Source of the DNA: Phycisphaerae bacterium
GTDB lineage: Bacteria > Planctomycetota > Phycisphaerae > Sedimentisphaerales > Anaerobacaceae
Length of the DNA stretch: 64,000 nucleotides
Assembly: GCA_017993835.1 (NCBI GenBank)
Contig: JAGOLX010000029.1
Location: 1-64,000, forward strand
Direction of reading: 5' to 3'
A program made the position numbers and the translations under genes. The notes below the pieces were generated by a model, which searched no databases, was not told the origin of the DNA, and was given only the letters and a program-made list of their open reading frames with translations. Positions 29,401 to 37,728 of the stretch are shown here, piece by piece. Numbering within the stretch: position 1 is the first letter of the stretch; every line of letters starts with the position of its first letter.

Positions 29401-29745
29401 GAAGGGTCCGTGGCAGGCGACGCCAAAGGCCGCCTGGAAGGCCGCGGGGTCCTCCGCCACGACGGCGTAGCCCCCCGCAGGGATGATCGTGCCCTGGGGG
29501 AAGGCGTAGTCGATTCCCCGGCTGAAATACCACCCGCCGATGTCCGCTGCGGCGGCGCCCGCGTTGAGCAGCTCCAGGAACTCCAGGTGGCTGCTGGAGT
29601 CCTGCGGATCGTAGAAGATCTCGTTGATGACGACCTGCGGGTTCGCCGAGCCCTGGCCGGACGCGAGGGCGTGGAGCAGACAGAGACACAGAAGCACCGG
29701 CACAAGAGCCCCTTTGTGGTTCATCACTCCAACCCTCGACGACAT
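26401..29745 (-). CDS. secreted lamin-tail and CotH-kinase protein
   Basis: A 1114-residue secreted protein. After the signal peptide, residues about 35-155 (VINEIFYDPQDSSSHLEFLELLN) form a lamin-tail domain. A middle part resembles a PA14-like or lectin-like sandwich (YLRGTFQIATAAQMPASLRLRLFVDDGCIVWINGW). The second half contains the CotH kinase region (about 590-960: YRLRGANGRYHLAGKRSMKIRFNR ... GDFWGLFLAMEDYDGRFM; LWLLPYDTDLTWG), an atypical protein-kinase fold. The end is an FN3-like segment (YRVRVRMKDTTGRWSHWS). It has its own promoter at 29829-29857. The GGGG upstream favours the first ATG (29745); an internal ATG at 29724 is possible. The substrate is unknown. Confidence 0.8.
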   Translation of the reverse strand: MSSRVGVMNHKGALVPVLLCLCLLHALASGQGSANPQVVINEIFYDPQDSSSHLEFLELLNAGAAAADIGGWYFSRGIDYAFPQGTIIPAGGYAVVAEDPAAFQAAFGVACHGPFAGRLSNEDETLTLRDGSGNKIDTVDYKLGFPWPTDTEGRSIELIHPALDNELGGSWRACGYTAGETAEASEWSLFPTQSSQWRYRMGFSEPGANWIQPDYIEGRGWTGPGTTPIGYDTKGVYTIHTPLSDMRGRYSTVYLRGTFQIATAAQMPASLRLRLFVDDGCIVWINGWEVGRWHVSAGPLPYTGLATNHDGAWEQATLASPSSYLNVGTNVIAVQVLNTSITSSDLAFDLELWGSGSAGGFDRGAMATPGAANSVYAGNAPPQIRQVSHTPAQPLSYEPIVVTAKVTDPQGVARVSLSYQIVLPGQYIPAWLPVPLAQLKADADTPRQQNPDFVDPANWTTVAMTDDGAGSVFTAVIPGQANRTLVRYRITATDAAGEPLSITVPYSDDASANFACWVYDGVPPYVATTSVLGSPHVYTPDVLQTLPVYTLITRAEDLAQCYAYRGSDQLLVGNADPSRKAFNWEGAFVYDGKVYDHINYRLRGANGRYHLAGKRSMKIRFNRAADFQAKDRFGRPYPQGWHDLNVSKMFDNRTQDYGQGNFGLTEAANSVLWNLVGVPTWDTYWFHFRVVDGEEEGPDQYHGDFWGLFLAMEDYDGRFMDRQGMPDGNLYKFSSGSSDVEAQRHQGRDAVNDTSDCAHLVSQLTSGKSEDALRQLVNYEEYFRYLAMCEAVRQYDNDYAGEKRNIAWFFEPDPTGQNLYGWLWLLPYDTDLTWGPNWNDGPQQPWKVLEPGGNDGKAHTDNPGGMTAMKMEFRNYLREFRDLLWNPETIDPLLEDLAATIRDFAPADQDRWTRLPSSAYSSDTAGKHVTGHFSSGTFTWSLDDKVEDMKLFAFIGNHTWSSGNISGYVPAGGRAAVLDQMAGFEGDAAAVPYTPTVSYAGPDGYPLDALTFEAGPFTDPQGSSTFAAMQWRIAEFTDVRSLDYDPATRKYEIQALWQSDEISPYQATATIPPTGLQAGQLYRVRVRMKDTTGRWSHWSQPVEFTAGPSLASDP

Positions 29746-29828
29746 GTATCAGTCCCCTGCTCCTGCATGGAGGGAAGGATCGTCACCCCCAACGGATTGA
29801 CCGGCAAAACCATACAGCATCGCAGTGT

Positions 29829-29857
29829 ATTATACCAGATTGGCCGCGATGCGCCAA
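29829..29857 (-). promoter_or_regulatory. promoter of the CotH/lamin-tail gene
   Basis: Minus-strand TTGGCG (29852-29857), 17-nt spacer, TATAAT (29829-29834) with a TGG extended -10. The predicted start is near 29822, with a ~77-nt leader. Confidence 0.65.
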
Positions 29858-29908
29858 CGGTGCGCGGGGATCGAACCACGGCGACTGCACGCGCCCTTGA
29901 GCAGGCTC

Positions 29909-29975
29909 GTGGTGACGCCGTAAGGCGTTATCTCCCCGTGTCAGTGAAGATATGCCCTTACGGGCACACTACAAG
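29909..29975. repeat. TTGTAGTG-type palindromic repeat, copy 2
   Basis: GTGACGCCGTAAGGCGTTAT (from 29911) and ATATGCCCTTACGGGCACAC (to 29968), then TACAAG, are inverted. Related elements are at 17097-17187 and 35372-35480. Confidence 0.65.
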
Positions 29976-30065
29976 CTGGACCGTCGCATCTCGTGCGATG
30001 GCTTCGGGACCGAACGGCCCTGCCGAGGGACTATATGGCCATCGGCAACATGTCATCCTGGACGA

Positions 30066-32576
30066 TCACGGAGCCGCGTATTCGATCTTCTCGAACGGGA
30101 TCTGGCCGCTGACGACGTTGCAGAAGGGCTTGCCATCCTTGACCCCGACGTGGCCGTAGCCAGTGGCGGTGGACAGGAAGGCCTGGAAGTCCCCTCGAAC
30201 GGGCGGTCGGAGATGGAGAACGCGGTCCACCGCGTCGTACCGAGCGCCGCTGCAGGCGCCGAGCAGAGCGTAGCTGGACATGGCCCTCGCGTACCAGTGG
30301 CCGCACTCGTACTCGTTGAACGGGTTGCGGGCCCGGCCGTCGTAGCGATCGCGCGCCACCCGGACAATCTCCCGACCCTCGTCGACCATGCCGCGAAGGA
30401 TCAGGTGCGACGCCGCCTGGTACTCGATGCCGGTCCAGACCTCGTTGCTGTAGACGAACGGCAGGGACGGCATCCCGCCCTTGGGCCAGGTGCAGATCAG
30501 CAGACCGCCGTCGTCGCCCACGGCGTAGCCGGGACGCTGCGGATTGGCATGCTCCGAGAGGTCCTTCTTGAGATTGTACTTGTGGACGCTCCGGAGGTGG
30601 CTGTCCACCTTGGCCTGGTCCAGCGCCTCGGGCAGGCCGCAGACCGCAGCCATCCAGGAGCCGAGCACGCCGTCGGAGAGGCAGCCCGTTCCATATTGGT
30701 ACTTGGGACCTTCCTTCTTCAGGAGTTCCAGCGCCTCGGGCGTATAGTTCCTGTTGAAACTCTGGACTTCGAGAGGACTGCCCGCGCGAAGCCCTTTCGT
30801 CTGGACCTGCTGGTAGAAGTACTCGCCGTCGAAGAGCTTCTCATTGACGAACTGGCGGCCCTTGGCCAGGAGTTCCTCGTAGTAGCTCACGTCATCGTCG
30901 CCGACTTCCCGTCCCATCGCGGCGGCCGCCTGCAGCGCGCCTAGATAGAAGCTGCTGCACATCCCGTCGGGACCCCAGAACTCGATATCGTACGTGTTGT
31001 GGTGCGGCTCGCGAACGATGCCTTCCGCCTCCGGGTCCCAGGTCGCGATGCAGTAGTTCAGGCTCTGTCGGACCTGCGGCCAGAGCTTCTTCATCCACGC
31101 GGTGTCGCCGCTGATCCGCCAGTCGCGATAGACCTTCATCACGCAACCCAGTTGCCCATCGCTGGCGGCGTGGAAATCATGCGCCGGCTCGCGAATCGGC
31201 AGCGGAGCGCGGAAGTTCTGATGCCCCTTGTCGTCCTGGCAGACGCAGAACTCCGTCTCGCGCAGCGTCCGTTCGAGCGAGGGAAACAGGTGCGGCATCG
31301 CCTGCGCGTAGTTCCAGACGTGCGTGCACGATCCGTGACAGCAGCCGCTCTTGTCGTGACATCCCTCGAACGCCCAGAACCGCCCGTCGATCTGGCGGAG
31401 CACGGTGGGCGACTTGAGGATCGTCAGATTGGCCGCGACCGCCTCGACCACCTCAGCCGGCAGCGTCGTCGCGAAGAAGCAATCACTGAATCTCCCGCTC
31501 GCGGTTCGCAATGCTTCATGGCTCTGGCGCCAGTGACGAATCACCGCGTCGATATCCGGGAACTGGCCTGCGTACCAGGGCTGGTACATCTGGTCTTCGC
31601 CCTCGCCGGCGTCGCCGCCTCCCACGCGCAGACTGCTGTAGGGCACGTACCAGCACAGCTTCAGTGCGATCGTCTTCGTCTGTCCGGCGTCCAGCTCGAA
31701 GGGCACGAACAGCGTAGCGCCCGGGCTGGGACCATCTTTTTGCGGGAAGTCCTTGCTGTAGCAGTTGCCCTCTTCGATGTCCTTCCAGGCCATCGTGAGC
31801 GGATCGAACCAGCCGCCGCGGAACCAGGCGGCGTTGACCTTCGCGCCAGGCTCGTCCACGAAGGCAGCGAAATAGCCTTCGTCGTACTTCTTCAGTGTGC
31901 CGCCCGGCGGCTGGGCGAGAACGAACCCGCCCTCGACAGTCCGGATCAATGGCGGATTCCCCTGCGCCGTCATGAAGTTCGCAGCGTTGAAGGAATAGAC
32001 CACCTCGATCTTCCTGCCGGACGTGTTGACGAACCGGTACTCCAGGGCCGCCACCGGCAGCGACGCGCTGTCCGCGTCGGGCGGCGCAAAGGGACTCCAG
32101 CCCGTAACCTCAACCTTCAGAGGCATCTTCGGGTCCGCCAGCGCCACCGTGGCAAAGGGGAAGCGACTCGTGAAGCTCGCCTCGCGAAACCGCGGGAGCC
32201 CGTAGGTCGTGGACCCGAGTCCGTTGCCCGGCCCATCGTATTGCCCGGCGCGAGGGTGGAGCGCGAAGACCTTCCACGTCGGGACCGGACCCTCCAGGAC
32301 CCGAGCGACGTTCTTATCCCCCTTGATACACACCGCGGCGAAGACCTTCTCCTCGCGGAAGACATCGGGGTGATTGTGCAGCGAGTAGTGGCTCAGCATC
32401 CCAGCGCCTTCCAGGCAGACCATCCCTGCGCCGATGCCGCCCATGGGAAAGGCTACGTGGTCGAGGTTCTCTGCGGTATACGGACCGTTGCAGGTGTGCT
32501 CGGCCCAGGCCGCCGTGTCCAGAACCGCCAAAACAACACACCAGGAAACGACCCACAACACTCTACTGTGTCTCAT
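30066..32576 (-). CDS. secreted GH116-type glycoside hydrolase
   Basis: An 836-residue protein with a signal peptide (VLWVVSWCVVLAVLDTAAWA). Its C-terminal half matches the DUF608/GH116 beta-glucosidase family: GCCHGSCTHVWNYAQA, HDFHAASDGQLGCVMKVYRDW and the NTYDIEFWGPDGMCSS block, where the conserved Asp is expected to act as acid/base. The N-terminal half has the two-part sandwich of GH116 enzymes (GGIGAGMVCLEGAGMLSHYSL). Substrate could be a beta-glucoside or xyloside. The GGAGG is 8 nt before the ATG. It lies 34 nt downstream of the ThuA-like gene, so the two form an operon. Confidence 0.85.
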   Translation of the reverse strand: MRHSRVLWVVSWCVVLAVLDTAAWAEHTCNGPYTAENLDHVAFPMGGIGAGMVCLEGAGMLSHYSLHNHPDVFREEKVFAAVCIKGDKNVARVLEGPVPTWKVFALHPRAGQYDGPGNGLGSTTYGLPRFREASFTSRFPFATVALADPKMPLKVEVTGWSPFAPPDADSASLPVAALEYRFVNTSGRKIEVVYSFNAANFMTAQGNPPLIRTVEGGFVLAQPPGGTLKKYDEGYFAAFVDEPGAKVNAAWFRGGWFDPLTMAWKDIEEGNCYSKDFPQKDGPSPGATLFVPFELDAGQTKTIALKLCWYVPYSSLRVGGGDAGEGEDQMYQPWYAGQFPDIDAVIRHWRQSHEALRTASGRFSDCFFATTLPAEVVEAVAANLTILKSPTVLRQIDGRFWAFEGCHDKSGCCHGSCTHVWNYAQAMPHLFPSLERTLRETEFCVCQDDKGHQNFRAPLPIREPAHDFHAASDGQLGCVMKVYRDWRISGDTAWMKKLWPQVRQSLNYCIATWDPEAEGIVREPHHNTYDIEFWGPDGMCSSFYLGALQAAAAMGREVGDDDVSYYEELLAKGRQFVNEKLFDGEYFYQQVQTKGLRAGSPLEVQSFNRNYTPEALELLKKEGPKYQYGTGCLSDGVLGSWMAAVCGLPEALDQAKVDSHLRSVHKYNLKKDLSEHANPQRPGYAVGDDGGLLICTWPKGGMPSLPFVYSNEVWTGIEYQAASHLILRGMVDEGREIVRVARDRYDGRARNPFNEYECGHWYARAMSSYALLGACSGARYDAVDRVLHLRPPVRGDFQAFLSTATGYGHVGVKDGKPFCNVVSGQIPFEKIEYAAP

Positions 32577-32610
32577 TTCTGCGTCCTCCGTCTGAATGTC
32601 AGCGTGTCCG

Positions 32611-33639
32611 TCACGGCAGCTTGTGATCCGCGGGCTTGAGTCCCTTCTTGAAGCCGCCGAAACCGATGTTGTTCGGATTGTACTCTCCGAGAATGGTCAC
32701 GTCCGATTGCGCGGGAATCCGGTCCTCCAGACCAACCGCCCAGTAGCAGGCGTTGACCAGCACGCGACGGAAGTTCTCGTCCTTCAGATCGCCCGCGTGG
32801 CCCATCGTGGTCGTGAAGATCTTCGACGGTTTGCCCGATTCGCCCGTGTACGTCTTGGTCCAGGCGACCGGGAGGGGCTTCTTGTTCGTGTTGGGTTTGT
32901 CGTCGGGATTCATGCCCAGGAGCGGCTGGCCCATGAGGATGGGCTTGCAGTCGCCGAAGAGGGTCGTCAGGCCGTAGACGTCGGAGGGACCCCAGACCTT
33001 GCCCACGCCTTTGAGGATCGGGCAGTCGGCCATCCCCTCGGCCGCATAGGCGAGCGTGCTCTCTTTCTGGTGGTCGCCGTAGTGGCTGATCCAGGTCTCG
33101 CCGAGCACCTGCCGGCCATAGCCGCCCTCGAAACCCTTCTCCTTGTTGCTCCAGGTCCACTTCGCGTAAGGGCTATCCTTGCGTTTGGCGTAGTTGAACG
33201 GGTGCGTCGCGGTCCGCAACGCGATGATCGGCCTGCCCGAGTTCGTGTAGTCCATGATGTGCTTCATCTGCTCGTCGGGCAGCTCGCGAAAACGGGTGAA
33301 CAGGACCATCAGATCCGCCTTGTCGAGGGCCTCCAGGCCGGGGATGTTGTCCACGGTGATCGGGTCGATCTCGCCGGTATCCTTGTTGATCGCGAACAGG
33401 ACGGTGCAGCGGAAGCCGTGATGGGTCGCGAGGATCTTGGCCAGCATGGGCATCGACTCCTCCGAGCGGTACTCCTCGTCCCCGGTGACGAAGACGATGG
33501 TCTTGCCCTGTCCCGGACCCGGGCCACCCGCGTACGTGATCCCGGGCCCTTCCGCTGCTCGGACCGCCGGGAGCCAACTCGACATGGAAACCAACATTGC
33601 AGCCACCGGCATGAAGACCTTCGCACTTGTCCAGCTCAT
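32611..33639 (-). CDS. secreted ThuA-like protein
   Basis: A 342-residue protein with a signal peptide (KVFMPVAAMLVSMSSWLPAVRA). The body carries the ThuA-like, class I glutamine amidotransferase-like fold: ITYAGGPGPGQGKTIVFVTGDEEYRSEE, ALDKADLMVLFTRFRELPDEQ, SGRPIIALRTATHPF and IFTTTMGHAGDL. These proteins are frequent in planctomycete glycan regions and their activity is uncertain. The start at 33639 has a GGGAG site; 15 upstream in-frame residues are not likely coding. It precedes the GH116 gene by 34 nt in the same direction. Confidence 0.85.
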   Translation of the reverse strand: MSWTSAKVFMPVAAMLVSMSSWLPAVRAAEGPGITYAGGPGPGQGKTIVFVTGDEEYRSEESMPMLAKILATHHGFRCTVLFAINKDTGEIDPITVDNIPGLEALDKADLMVLFTRFRELPDEQMKHIMDYTNSGRPIIALRTATHPFNYAKRKDSPYAKWTWSNKEKGFEGGYGRQVLGETWISHYGDHQKESTLAYAAEGMADCPILKGVGKVWGPSDVYGLTTLFGDCKPILMGQPLLGMNPDDKPNTNKKPLPVAWTKTYTGESGKPSKIFTTTMGHAGDLKDENFRRVLVNACYWAVGLEDRIPAQSDVTILGEYNPNNIGFGGFKKGLKPADHKLP

Positions 33640-33736
33640 AATCACTCCCTTCCCTATGCGAGTCAGGCGGTGCGTGATACGCACCCTGCGGACTCATGAA
33701 ACCCTGTCTGCCCTACGGGACGATTCTCTCGGGAAT

Positions 33737-33765
33737 ATTCTCGGGACACTCAGCGACAAAGTCAA
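33737..33765 (-). promoter_or_regulatory. putative promoter of the ThuA-GH116 operon
   Basis: Minus-strand TTGACT (33760-33765), 17-nt spacer, GAGAAT (33737-33742). The predicted start near 33730 leaves a ~90-nt leader. Confidence 0.45.
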
Positions 33766-33828
33766 GCTTGCCGGGAATGCCAAAGGACAGTCACTACTCG
33801 AAATCTCCGCGGACTCGTGCCAAGCCGT

Positions 33829-34971
33829 TCAGTGGCTCATCACGCCGGCGGTCCGCCCCCTGTGGGCCAATTCGAGCAATCGGGACGTGATGTCGGCCGC
33901 GGCGCTCGGCCGGGCCACTTGCTTGCAGGCCTCGGACATCCGCCGGCGTCGGTCCTCGTCGCCCATCAGCGGCTCCAACTCGCTCCAGAGCCGACGGACG
34001 CGGTCCTCGGGGTCCGCGACGTCGTCCACGATCACGGCGGCGCCCGCGTCGACCAGCTTGCCCGCGTTGAGGTACTGGTGCCGGTCCTTGTGGAACGGGT
34101 ACGGCATGCAGATGCTCGGGACTCCCGCGGCCGCGTACTCCGCGACGCTGACTGCCCCGCTGCGACCGATGACCAGGTCAGTCGCGGCGAAGAGGTCCGC
34201 CATGGCGTCGTAGTAATCCAGCACCTTGTGACTGATGCGGGTCCCGCTGTATCCATCCTGGACCGTCTTGAAGTTATCCAGGCCCGTCAGGTGGACGATC
34301 TGCCAGCGGTCGGCAAACGACTCCAGCTTCCCCAGTAACCGGCAGATCGCTTCGTTGATCCGCGCCGAGCCGCTCGATGCGCCGGTGATCAGCAGCGTGC
34401 TCTTGCCCGAATCGAGACCGAGTTCCGCGACCGCCCGGCTCGCATCCGGATGCGCGAAGGCGCCTCGCAGGGGACATCCGACCACGTGCACACTGGCCCG
34501 ACTGCGGGCGAAGTAACCCCGGCTCTCCTCGAACTGCAGGAAGATCTCATCGGCCCAGCGGCCGGCGAGGCGGTTGGCCCGCCCGGGGACGATGTCCACG
34601 TTCACCATCGCGACCGGCACACCCAGCCTGTGTCCCGCCCGGCAGACCGGCCCCGCGATGAAGCCCCCCGCCCCAATGACGACCGCGTTCGACCGCTCCG
34701 CGATGATCCGCATGGCCATCCGGTAACTCTGTTGAAAGGTCATGACAAACCGCAGAACCTTGCCCGGATGGATGTACAATCCGGTCGCGGGCAGCGGGGT
34801 GCGTCCGAACCCGGTCTTGTCGAACACGCGCTCGTCGACCGCTCGCGTACTATGGAAGAAATGGACCTCCGCCTGCGGCTGTCTCTGGCGGATTTGTTCC
34901 GCGACAGCCAGGAGCGGGTAGATGTGCCCGCCCGTGCCGCCGCCCGCAAAGAAGAAAGAAACCGTGTCCAC
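33829..34971 (-). CDS. murG: UDP-N-acetylglucosamine:lipid I GlcNAc transferase MurG
   Basis: A 380-residue GT28 glycosyltransferase that makes lipid II at the inner membrane face. FFFAGGGTGGHIYPLLAVAE is the conserved N-terminal loop. LLITGASSGSARINEAIC replaces the usual GGSQGA loop, a mild divergence. RSGAVSVAEYAAAGVPSICMPYP binds UDP-GlcNAc and KDRHQYLNAGKLVDAGAAVIV follows. A GTG start at 34971 is preferred: AAGGAGG lies 5 nt upstream. It is separated from ftsW by a subtilase gene. Confidence 0.95.
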   Translation of the reverse strand: MDTVSFFFAGGGTGGHIYPLLAVAEQIRQRQPQAEVHFFHSTRAVDERVFDKTGFGRTPLPATGLYIHPGKVLRFVMTFQQSYRMAMRIIAERSNAVVIGAGGFIAGPVCRAGHRLGVPVAMVNVDIVPGRANRLAGRWADEIFLQFEESRGYFARSRASVHVVGCPLRGAFAHPDASRAVAELGLDSGKSTLLITGASSGSARINEAICRLLGKLESFADRWQIVHLTGLDNFKTVQDGYSGTRISHKVLDYYDAMADLFAATDLVIGRSGAVSVAEYAAAGVPSICMPYPFHKDRHQYLNAGKLVDAGAAVIVDDVADPEDRVRRLWSELEPLMGDEDRRRRMSEACKQVARPSAAADITSRLLELAHRGRTAGVMSH

Positions 34972-35150
34972 CGTAGCCTCCTTGCCTGTCTGTCTGCCGG
35001 ACCCGCAAGCGTTCCAGCCCATGGACCGGCGATGTCATCCTACACATCGAGACGGGGCTTGTACACTCTTTTGTGGAAGGACGCCGCCGCCACTGGATGA
35101 TTGTACTTGCGGCTTGGCGCACGGTGACGAGACATTGGCCCGACTTTGTC

Positions 35151-35171
35151 ATTCCTGCGTCAAGCAGGAAT
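35151..35171. repeat. dispersed palindrome, relative
   Basis: ATTCCTGCGTCAAGCAGGAAT, a 21-bp inverted repeat related to the element 38 bp downstream. Confidence 0.6.
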
Positions 35172-35208
35172 CCAGGAACCGTGAGGTTGGGGCCGTCCCC
35201 TGATGTGG

Positions 35209-35228
35209 ATTCCCGCTTCCGCGGGAAT
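35209..35228. repeat. dispersed palindrome, copy
   Basis: Identical to the 20-bp palindrome at 7948-7967 and 10209-10228, also followed by GAC. Confidence 0.75.
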
Positions 35229-35371
35229 GACAATCCACGGTCCTATTGGATCTCCATCGCATCCGTGCAGATACGGACATGCACCCGTCGCCACCAGCCA
35301 CCGTGTCTGTGCAAACTTGCGGGCGTCAGATTCCCTGCAATCTGGATTTGTTCTGTGCGAGGGCAGTCCGT

Positions 35372-35480
35372 TTGTAGTGACGCCGTAAGGCGTTATCCGT
35401 AGCATGGGCGTCCCGCCCATGATTCCGAACCACGGGCAGGATGCCCGTACTGCGATATGCCCTTACGAGCACTCTACAAG
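35372..35480. repeat. TTGTAGTG-type palindromic repeat, copy 3 with internal hairpins
   Basis: The ends, TTGTAGTGACGCCGTAAGG (35373) and CCTTACGAGCACTCTACAA (to 35479), are inverted. The interior has two hairpins: CATGGGCGTCCCGCCCATG and ACGGGCAGGATGCCCGT. Related elements are at 17097 and 29909. Confidence 0.7.
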
Positions 35481-35540
35481 CCGCTCGGTCGCAGTCCACA
35501 TGCAATCACCCAGCGTACGCGCCTGCCTTGCGGCGGGTCA

Positions 35541-37592
35541 TCAACGGATGCGGGACCGTCCCAGGGTGGTGAACGAGTACGGCTGGCCTGCATCGTCCGC
35601 AACGGTCTCGTTGCCGGCCTCGTCGGTCAGCGACAAGACGAAGTAGTAGGTCGTCCCGGCGTTCAGATCGCGGATCTCCACGCTGGGCAAATCGCTCAGT
35701 TGCGAAGAGGTCGCGGTCAGGTCGTAAGGCCCGCCATTCGTTCGGCTGTAGCGGACTTCTGCAAGGGCCGGCTCGTCGGTCAGCAGACTGACGGTCACGG
35801 CGCCGCCGCGAATCTGGACTTTGACATCGAGCGCCATCGGTGGACTGAAATCGGCCAGCGAGGTCGCTTCGCGCCACTGGTCGGCACCGCCCAGGCCGTC
35901 GTCCGCATCGAGGTACCGAGCGACGAGGATCTGGCCGTCCGCGCTCTGGAGGACGCCGTCGCCGAACGCTGCAGTTCCGCTCGAAAGAACGACCTCGCCT
36001 CGGAAGACCCCGTGAGAGACCTCCGTCTCCGCCAAGGTCACGACCTCCACATCGCCTCCTTCGGTCTCCAGGTACACCTCCTGGCTCCCAGCGTTGCACA
36101 GGTCCCAGTCCAGCAGCAGGATCTCGATCCGCCCGCCGTCGGCGTATTCACGGCGATCCAGATGGATCGTCCCGGCGGACGGAATCGCGCCGCGCAGCGC
36201 CTCGTACATGTTCAGTCGCCCATTGGACGAGCAGATCCCTTCGGCAATGGCGTCACCCGTCGTCGTGACGATCTCGCGCAGCTCATCGCTGGTCAGCGAT
36301 GGGTTCGCGGCCAGCAACAGCGCGCACGTCCCGGACACGTGCGGCGCCGCCATCGAGGTCCCCGACATGACCGTGGTAAGACTCGTCCCGGTTGCGGGCG
36401 ACGACACGCCCCTGCGAAGCGATCGGATCCTGGATCCCGGCGCCGCGAGGTCCACCCAACTGCCGTAGTTCGAGTTGTACCAGCGGCGGTCGTTCTCGTC
36501 GGTGGCGGCCACAGCCAGGACCTCCGGATAGGAGGCGGGGTAATACTCGGCATCGGAGCCCTCGTTGCCCGCCGCGACGACGACGAGCACCCCGTGCTCA
36601 GAGGCATATTCGATCGCCTCCTGCAACGTGTCGGAACTCTCCTCGCCGCCCCAACTGCCGGAGATGATGTCCGCGCCGTTGGCAACCGCGTAGTAGATGG
36701 CGGGCACCGCGTCGCCGGCGTTGCCCTCGCCGCTGGCGTCGAGGATCTTGAGGGCCATGATGCGGACGCTCCAGCACAGGCCGGCGATGTCGAACCCGTT
36801 GTTCCCCACCGCCGCAACGATGCCGGCGCAGTGCGTGCCGTGTCCCTGGTCGTCGTCGGGGTCGTTACTGTCATAGGCGAAGTTCCAGCCGCGGACGTCG
36901 TCCACGTAGCCGTTGCCGTCGTCATCGACGCCCCCCTGGCCGTTGAGTTCGGCTTCGTTCACCCAGAGATTGCCCTGGAGGTCGCGGTGGTTGTAGTCCA
37001 CGCCGGTGTCGATGATGGCGACCACGACCTCGTCGCCCCCGCGACAGACGTCCCAAGCCTCGGAGGCCTGGATCGTCTTGAGCGACCACTGGGTGCTGTA
37101 CGCGGGATCGTTGGGCGTGGCGCAGATCGCGATGACCGGATTCAGTTCGGCGTACTCCACGTCCGCCCGGCTGCGGTACGCGGCCAGGACCTCGTCCGTG
37201 CTCACACCTGCCTGCGTGTCCACACGGACCCGGTACAGCCTGTCGAGACGGGCGGGCGCGTTGGAGCCGGCCGGGCGTCTCTGCCATCGACCCGCTGGCC
37301 TGAGGCCCTTGCCCTCGACGAGGCGACGGATCTGGCGGACCCGGAAGCGATCCTCGCGGAACGCCGGGATATCGGAGACAGACAACTCCGCGTCGCTTCC
37401 CGCGGGACTGGTGATCGAGTCGTCGGCATCGGGCGACGGCGCACGGAACTTGACAAGGATCTCGTTCGGGACGTATCGGCTGGCGTCCGCACCGTTCGCC
37501 GTCGCCGCGGCCACAATGGCCAGCACCGCCCCGACCACCCATGCGGCGGTCTGGGATTCCCTCACTCGACCCTTCTCACAACGGCGCATCAT
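35541..37592 (-). CDS. secreted S8 subtilisin-like serine protease
   Basis: A 683-residue protein with a signal peptide (TAAWVVGAVLAIVAAATANG). A prodomain (VPNEILVKFRAPSPDADD) is followed by the peptidase: IIDTGVDYNHRD holds the catalytic Asp, GHGTHCAGI the His and MSGTSMAAPHVSGT the Ser. The C-terminal ~200 residues form beta-sandwich domains, the last being FN3-like (AEVRYSRTNGGPY; AGTTYYFVLSLTDEAGN). A promoter at 37649-37657 predicts a start about 50 nt before the ATG at 37592, which has AGGAGG 11 nt upstream and is preferred over upstream starts that lie at or beyond the predicted transcript start. It sits between ftsW and murG. Confidence 0.9.
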   Translation of the reverse strand: MMRRCEKGRVRESQTAAWVVGAVLAIVAAATANGADASRYVPNEILVKFRAPSPDADDSITSPAGSDAELSVSDIPAFREDRFRVRQIRRLVEGKGLRPAGRWQRRPAGSNAPARLDRLYRVRVDTQAGVSTDEVLAAYRSRADVEYAELNPVIAICATPNDPAYSTQWSLKTIQASEAWDVCRGGDEVVVAIIDTGVDYNHRDLQGNLWVNEAELNGQGGVDDDGNGYVDDVRGWNFAYDSNDPDDDQGHGTHCAGIVAAVGNNGFDIAGLCWSVRIMALKILDASGEGNAGDAVPAIYYAVANGADIISGSWGGEESSDTLQEAIEYASEHGVLVVVAAGNEGSDAEYYPASYPEVLAVAATDENDRRWYNSNYGSWVDLAAPGSRIRSLRRGVSSPATGTSLTTVMSGTSMAAPHVSGTCALLLAANPSLTSDELREIVTTTGDAIAEGICSSNGRLNMYEALRGAIPSAGTIHLDRREYADGGRIEILLLDWDLCNAGSQEVYLETEGGDVEVVTLAETEVSHGVFRGEVVLSSGTAAFGDGVLQSADGQILVARYLDADDGLGGADQWREATSLADFSPPMALDVKVQIRGGAVTVSLLTDEPALAEVRYSRTNGGPYDLTATSSQLSDLPSVEIRDLNAGTTYYFVLSLTDEAGNETVADDAGQPYSFTTLGRSRIR

Positions 37593-37648
37593 TACCCCCA
37601 TGTCCTCCTGCATCCCTGAATGCGGGCGCGGACCCATCCACATAGGCT

Positions 37649-37657
37649 ATTATAGCA
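37649..37657 (-). promoter_or_regulatory. extended -10 promoter of the subtilase gene
   Basis: The minus strand reads TGCTATAAT, an extended -10 box. A -35-like TGACTT lies 16 nt before the TATAAT. The predicted start is near 37642, which makes the internal ATG at 37592 the natural translation start. Confidence 0.55.
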
Positions 37658-37728
37658 AAACGGAGTCGGCAAGTCACGCGCAAAGAGGGGAACGTCGTCT
37701 TAGCCAGCAGGGGCCATTGACCCTAAAC

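Larger units (their letters stand above)
29746..30065. other. intergenic region between minus-strand genes
   Basis: About 320 bp. It holds the CotH-gene promoter and the TTGTAGTG-type repeat at 29909-29975. No gene. Confidence 0.6.
34972..35540. other. intergenic region with repeats
   Basis: About 570 bp. It carries the 35151-35171 and 35209-35228 palindromes and the large repeat at 35372-35480. No gene. Confidence 0.6.

Noticed and set aside
34730-35100. Promoter-like TGTACA-17-TAGGAT upstream of murG (about 35040)
   Set aside because: Both boxes are weak (4 of 6 matches) and the distance is plausible only by chance; not called.
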